This document shows, one piece after another, positions 61,720 to 64,000 of a DNA stretch of 64,000 bases. The DNA is from Plectrocnemia conspersa. Its lineage: Eukaryota > Arthropoda > Insecta > Trichoptera > Polycentropodidae. Every line of letters begins with the position of its first letter. Position 1 is the first letter of the stretch. The notes beneath the pieces are model-generated. The model made no database searches. It saw nothing but the letters and a program-made list of their open reading frames with translations, and was not told the origin of the DNA. The stretch is from assembly GCA_009617715.1 (NCBI GenBank), contig VTFK01000097.1, positions 558,001-622,000 on the forward strand. The letters are read 5' to 3'. The position numbers and the translations under genes were made by a program.

Positions 61720-64000
61720 TTTACCATAGCCATATTAATCGCAAATGTTTTTATTATATTTAAAAAAATTAGGGTAAAAAAATAAATAAATTAAGGTTCA
61801 CAAAACATGAAAAACACGATTTAGAAATATCACTAAAATTTCTATTTTGTCAATAAAAACATATTTTATTCTAATAAATTCCTTTTTTTGGTGCTTTTTA
61901 ATAAAAATATTTCTATGTAATTTAGTTTATTGCCGAAAACTATATTGAAGTTCGGGCAAATGCATCTAAGGTCATAAAGTTTAGTAAGTAGCAAATTAAT
62001 TCAGATAGATAATATTTTTATCAAATGATAAAAATAATAATATTAAAATAATTTTAAAACATAATCTGTGTAGCTAATTGTAAAATAATCTGTGCTGTCA
62101 AAAACATCTTTACAGTTTTTTATGAGAATTTAAATTATTATTAAAAAAAAAACTTTTGAAATCATTTTTGCGCTACGCAGCTAAATAAATACATTCAGAC
62201 ATTTATAACAGAAATATCTTCAATATTATGTATATATGGATATTTTATTTAGGAAAAAAGTAGCTCAATGTAAAACAATAAAAATGTGTTTTATATTGTA
62301 ATTATTTTAATTTAATTAAAAATTACCTTAGATGAATTTGCTATTAAATTTTTTACATCATATGAAAGTTTTATTAATTTAATTTGGTTAATACATATAT
62401 ATAAATTAAAATACTATCAACTAATAATTAAATAATTTATTTTTATTATCTGCATTATTTTAGCTTTTTTTTAAATATTTAGTTATCAAAAAATATAGTT
62501 AGCAAGTAATATATTAGCCAAAAAAATGAATAAGTATCGATTGACATTCTTAACACAATTAAATATCTACATTAAATTTGCCAGTTTAATTACGCCAACT
62601 TAAACTAATGTTAAATTAACTGTTATAACAACGATAATTTTGGAATACTTGCATAAAAATACTTATACACATTACGGCCTGTTCACGCGTTTTTGTGTGA
62701 TAGCGAAATTTTACGTTCGTGCAATTTCGAGGGTTATAAATAATGGAACATAAGCCTCATAAAAATATTGTGCGAGCTTAGAAAAGATTCAAACTTTAAT
62801 TGAGAGATAGTAATAAATGTATATATACTTATACATATAATTACTTTGATAAGTCACCTTTTGTCTAAACATTTAAAATTCACCGAAAATATCGGACAGT
62901 TAATTGTTGACAAAAAAATGATTTTATTAATTACATTTCTAAATAGTTTTCATCAAATAAATTTGCGTTTAATATTTGCAATGCTTTTATAGCAATCGGT
63001 ATATTTTTTAACAAATTAAACCAAATTTATTTGACAAATATTATACATCAAAATTATGCAACGAGCACTTTGGTCTGGGTCGCAATTCCATTTCCTTATT
63101 TACATTGCAAAATCGTATATAACATTCGAACATATTTTTTAGATTAACATTTTGACAGTATTATTAATAATGGATTAAAAAAGCTAAGTATATTAACTAT
63201 TACTGTAAAGATATAATCTTATAGTCACATATTTACCTTAATAAAAATATTCTTAGCGAAAATATATATTAAATTTCCGACGGGTTATTTGAAACCGGTT
63301 CTGAATCTTTCCAATATTTTTTACATAAATAACAATATATTTTATAATCATGCTTATGTTGATAATATATGCTATAATGCATCATTATAATTAATCACAT
63401 GAATGTGATAAATAATATCGTTCTATCAGCAAACAAGCTTTTTATAACGTTATAAATAATACAACATTTTTTAATATTATAACTGTGCTAAAGTACTGAA
63501 ATCATAACTAAATATTATTATATTATACCCACGCTTTAAAATAAATATGAATAATATTTGAACATACACATACACATAGCACTGTAAAAATCTAATAAGC
63601 CACTACATGGGTGGGTTGTATCTGAATGTATTCAAGAGATTTTATTGAGTATTGGAATCGGGTAATATTATTTATAAAAAAAGAGTATAATAATCGCATG
63701 AATTAATATCTCATTTTATGATACATATGATAATTTTATAGTGATTCAGAATATAAAATAAAACAAGACATATGTATCTATAAATAAACCGGTGTGGTAA
63801 ATAACAAAAAAATACGATAACAAGTTTAATTGTACGAACCGGAATTAATAACATCGAGCACCCATTTCACTTGCGGTTTTAAGTTGTTTACAACTAAAAA
63901 TATTTATAACTACAAAGATCACTCATTCTCTAATAATTTTGTTTTATATCATTAGTACAGATAATAGTACTATAAAACAGTACACAGTAATTTGACGCCG
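61720..64000. other. AT-rich non-coding stretch to window end
   Basis: Extremely AT-rich with small palindromic words and A runs. A slightly GC-richer patch lies near 62675-62740. No gene, paired repeat or RNA signature. Confidence 0.5.

Noticed and set aside
1..64000. CRISPR array, rRNA, snRNA or prokaryotic operon
   Set aside because: No regularly spaced identical repeats, no recognisable rRNA or spliceosomal RNA sequence, and no tightly packed long frames were seen.

Overview
The window looks like nuclear, mostly non-coding DNA of an animal, most likely an insect. It is very AT-rich and densely stopped in all six frames, with no operon-like packing. It carries decayed eukaryotic cut-and-paste transposons (pogo/Tigger, mariner, hAT), a tRNA-derived SINE-like head, a three-unit CCTAA telomere-type motif, and many short TATGTACATATATA-type AT motifs of the kind common in insect intergenic DNA. 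I found no intact protein-coding gene, rRNA, tRNA, snRNA, recognisable microRNA or CRISPR array. The longest open frames (about 100-157 codons) have no recognisable domain. The most gene-like signal is one possible minus-strand exon near 1.1-1.25 kb with a good splice donor.

Layout. 0-8 kb: end of a pogo/Tigger element (T1), the possible exon, a SINE-like tRNA-derived head, a GC-rich block with inverted arms, a small inverted-repeat MITE, and a Tigger copy (T3) that still encodes two recognisable transposase pieces. 8-24 kb: long AT-rich stretches, a trinucleotide repeat, a complete short Tigger relative (T2) with both ends, a T26 tract, a perfect 12-bp stem-loop, and two GC-rich repeat-like blocks at 23-24.3 kb. 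24-38 kb: a solitary hAT-type end, several moderately GC-rich low-repeat blocks that could be regulatory or fast-evolving unique DNA, and a palindrome between 29-bp direct repeats. 38.6-39.35 kb: a near full-length but heavily mutated mariner transposase. 44-53 kb: a TA-flanked MITE, two hAT-type ends, a 381-bp CAC...GTG element with 36-bp inverted repeats, tandem duplications, a decayed 140-bp repeat and two back-to-back Tigger-like ends. 55-60 kb: a 15-bp minisatellite, a GC-rich block, and two complete hAT deletion derivatives, 684 and 676 bp long, each with 8-bp target duplications, only about 425 bp apart. 60.4-60.8 kb: a CpG-rich segment. The remainder is AT-rich DNA.

How it fits together: this reads as an intergenic or intronic region that has collected small non-autonomous DNA transposons over time, interspersed with 150-600-bp GC-moderate islands. 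If the exon near 1.1 kb is real, most of the window would lie upstream of it (or in its 5' intron), and the islands would be candidate regulatory modules. That last step is inference only.
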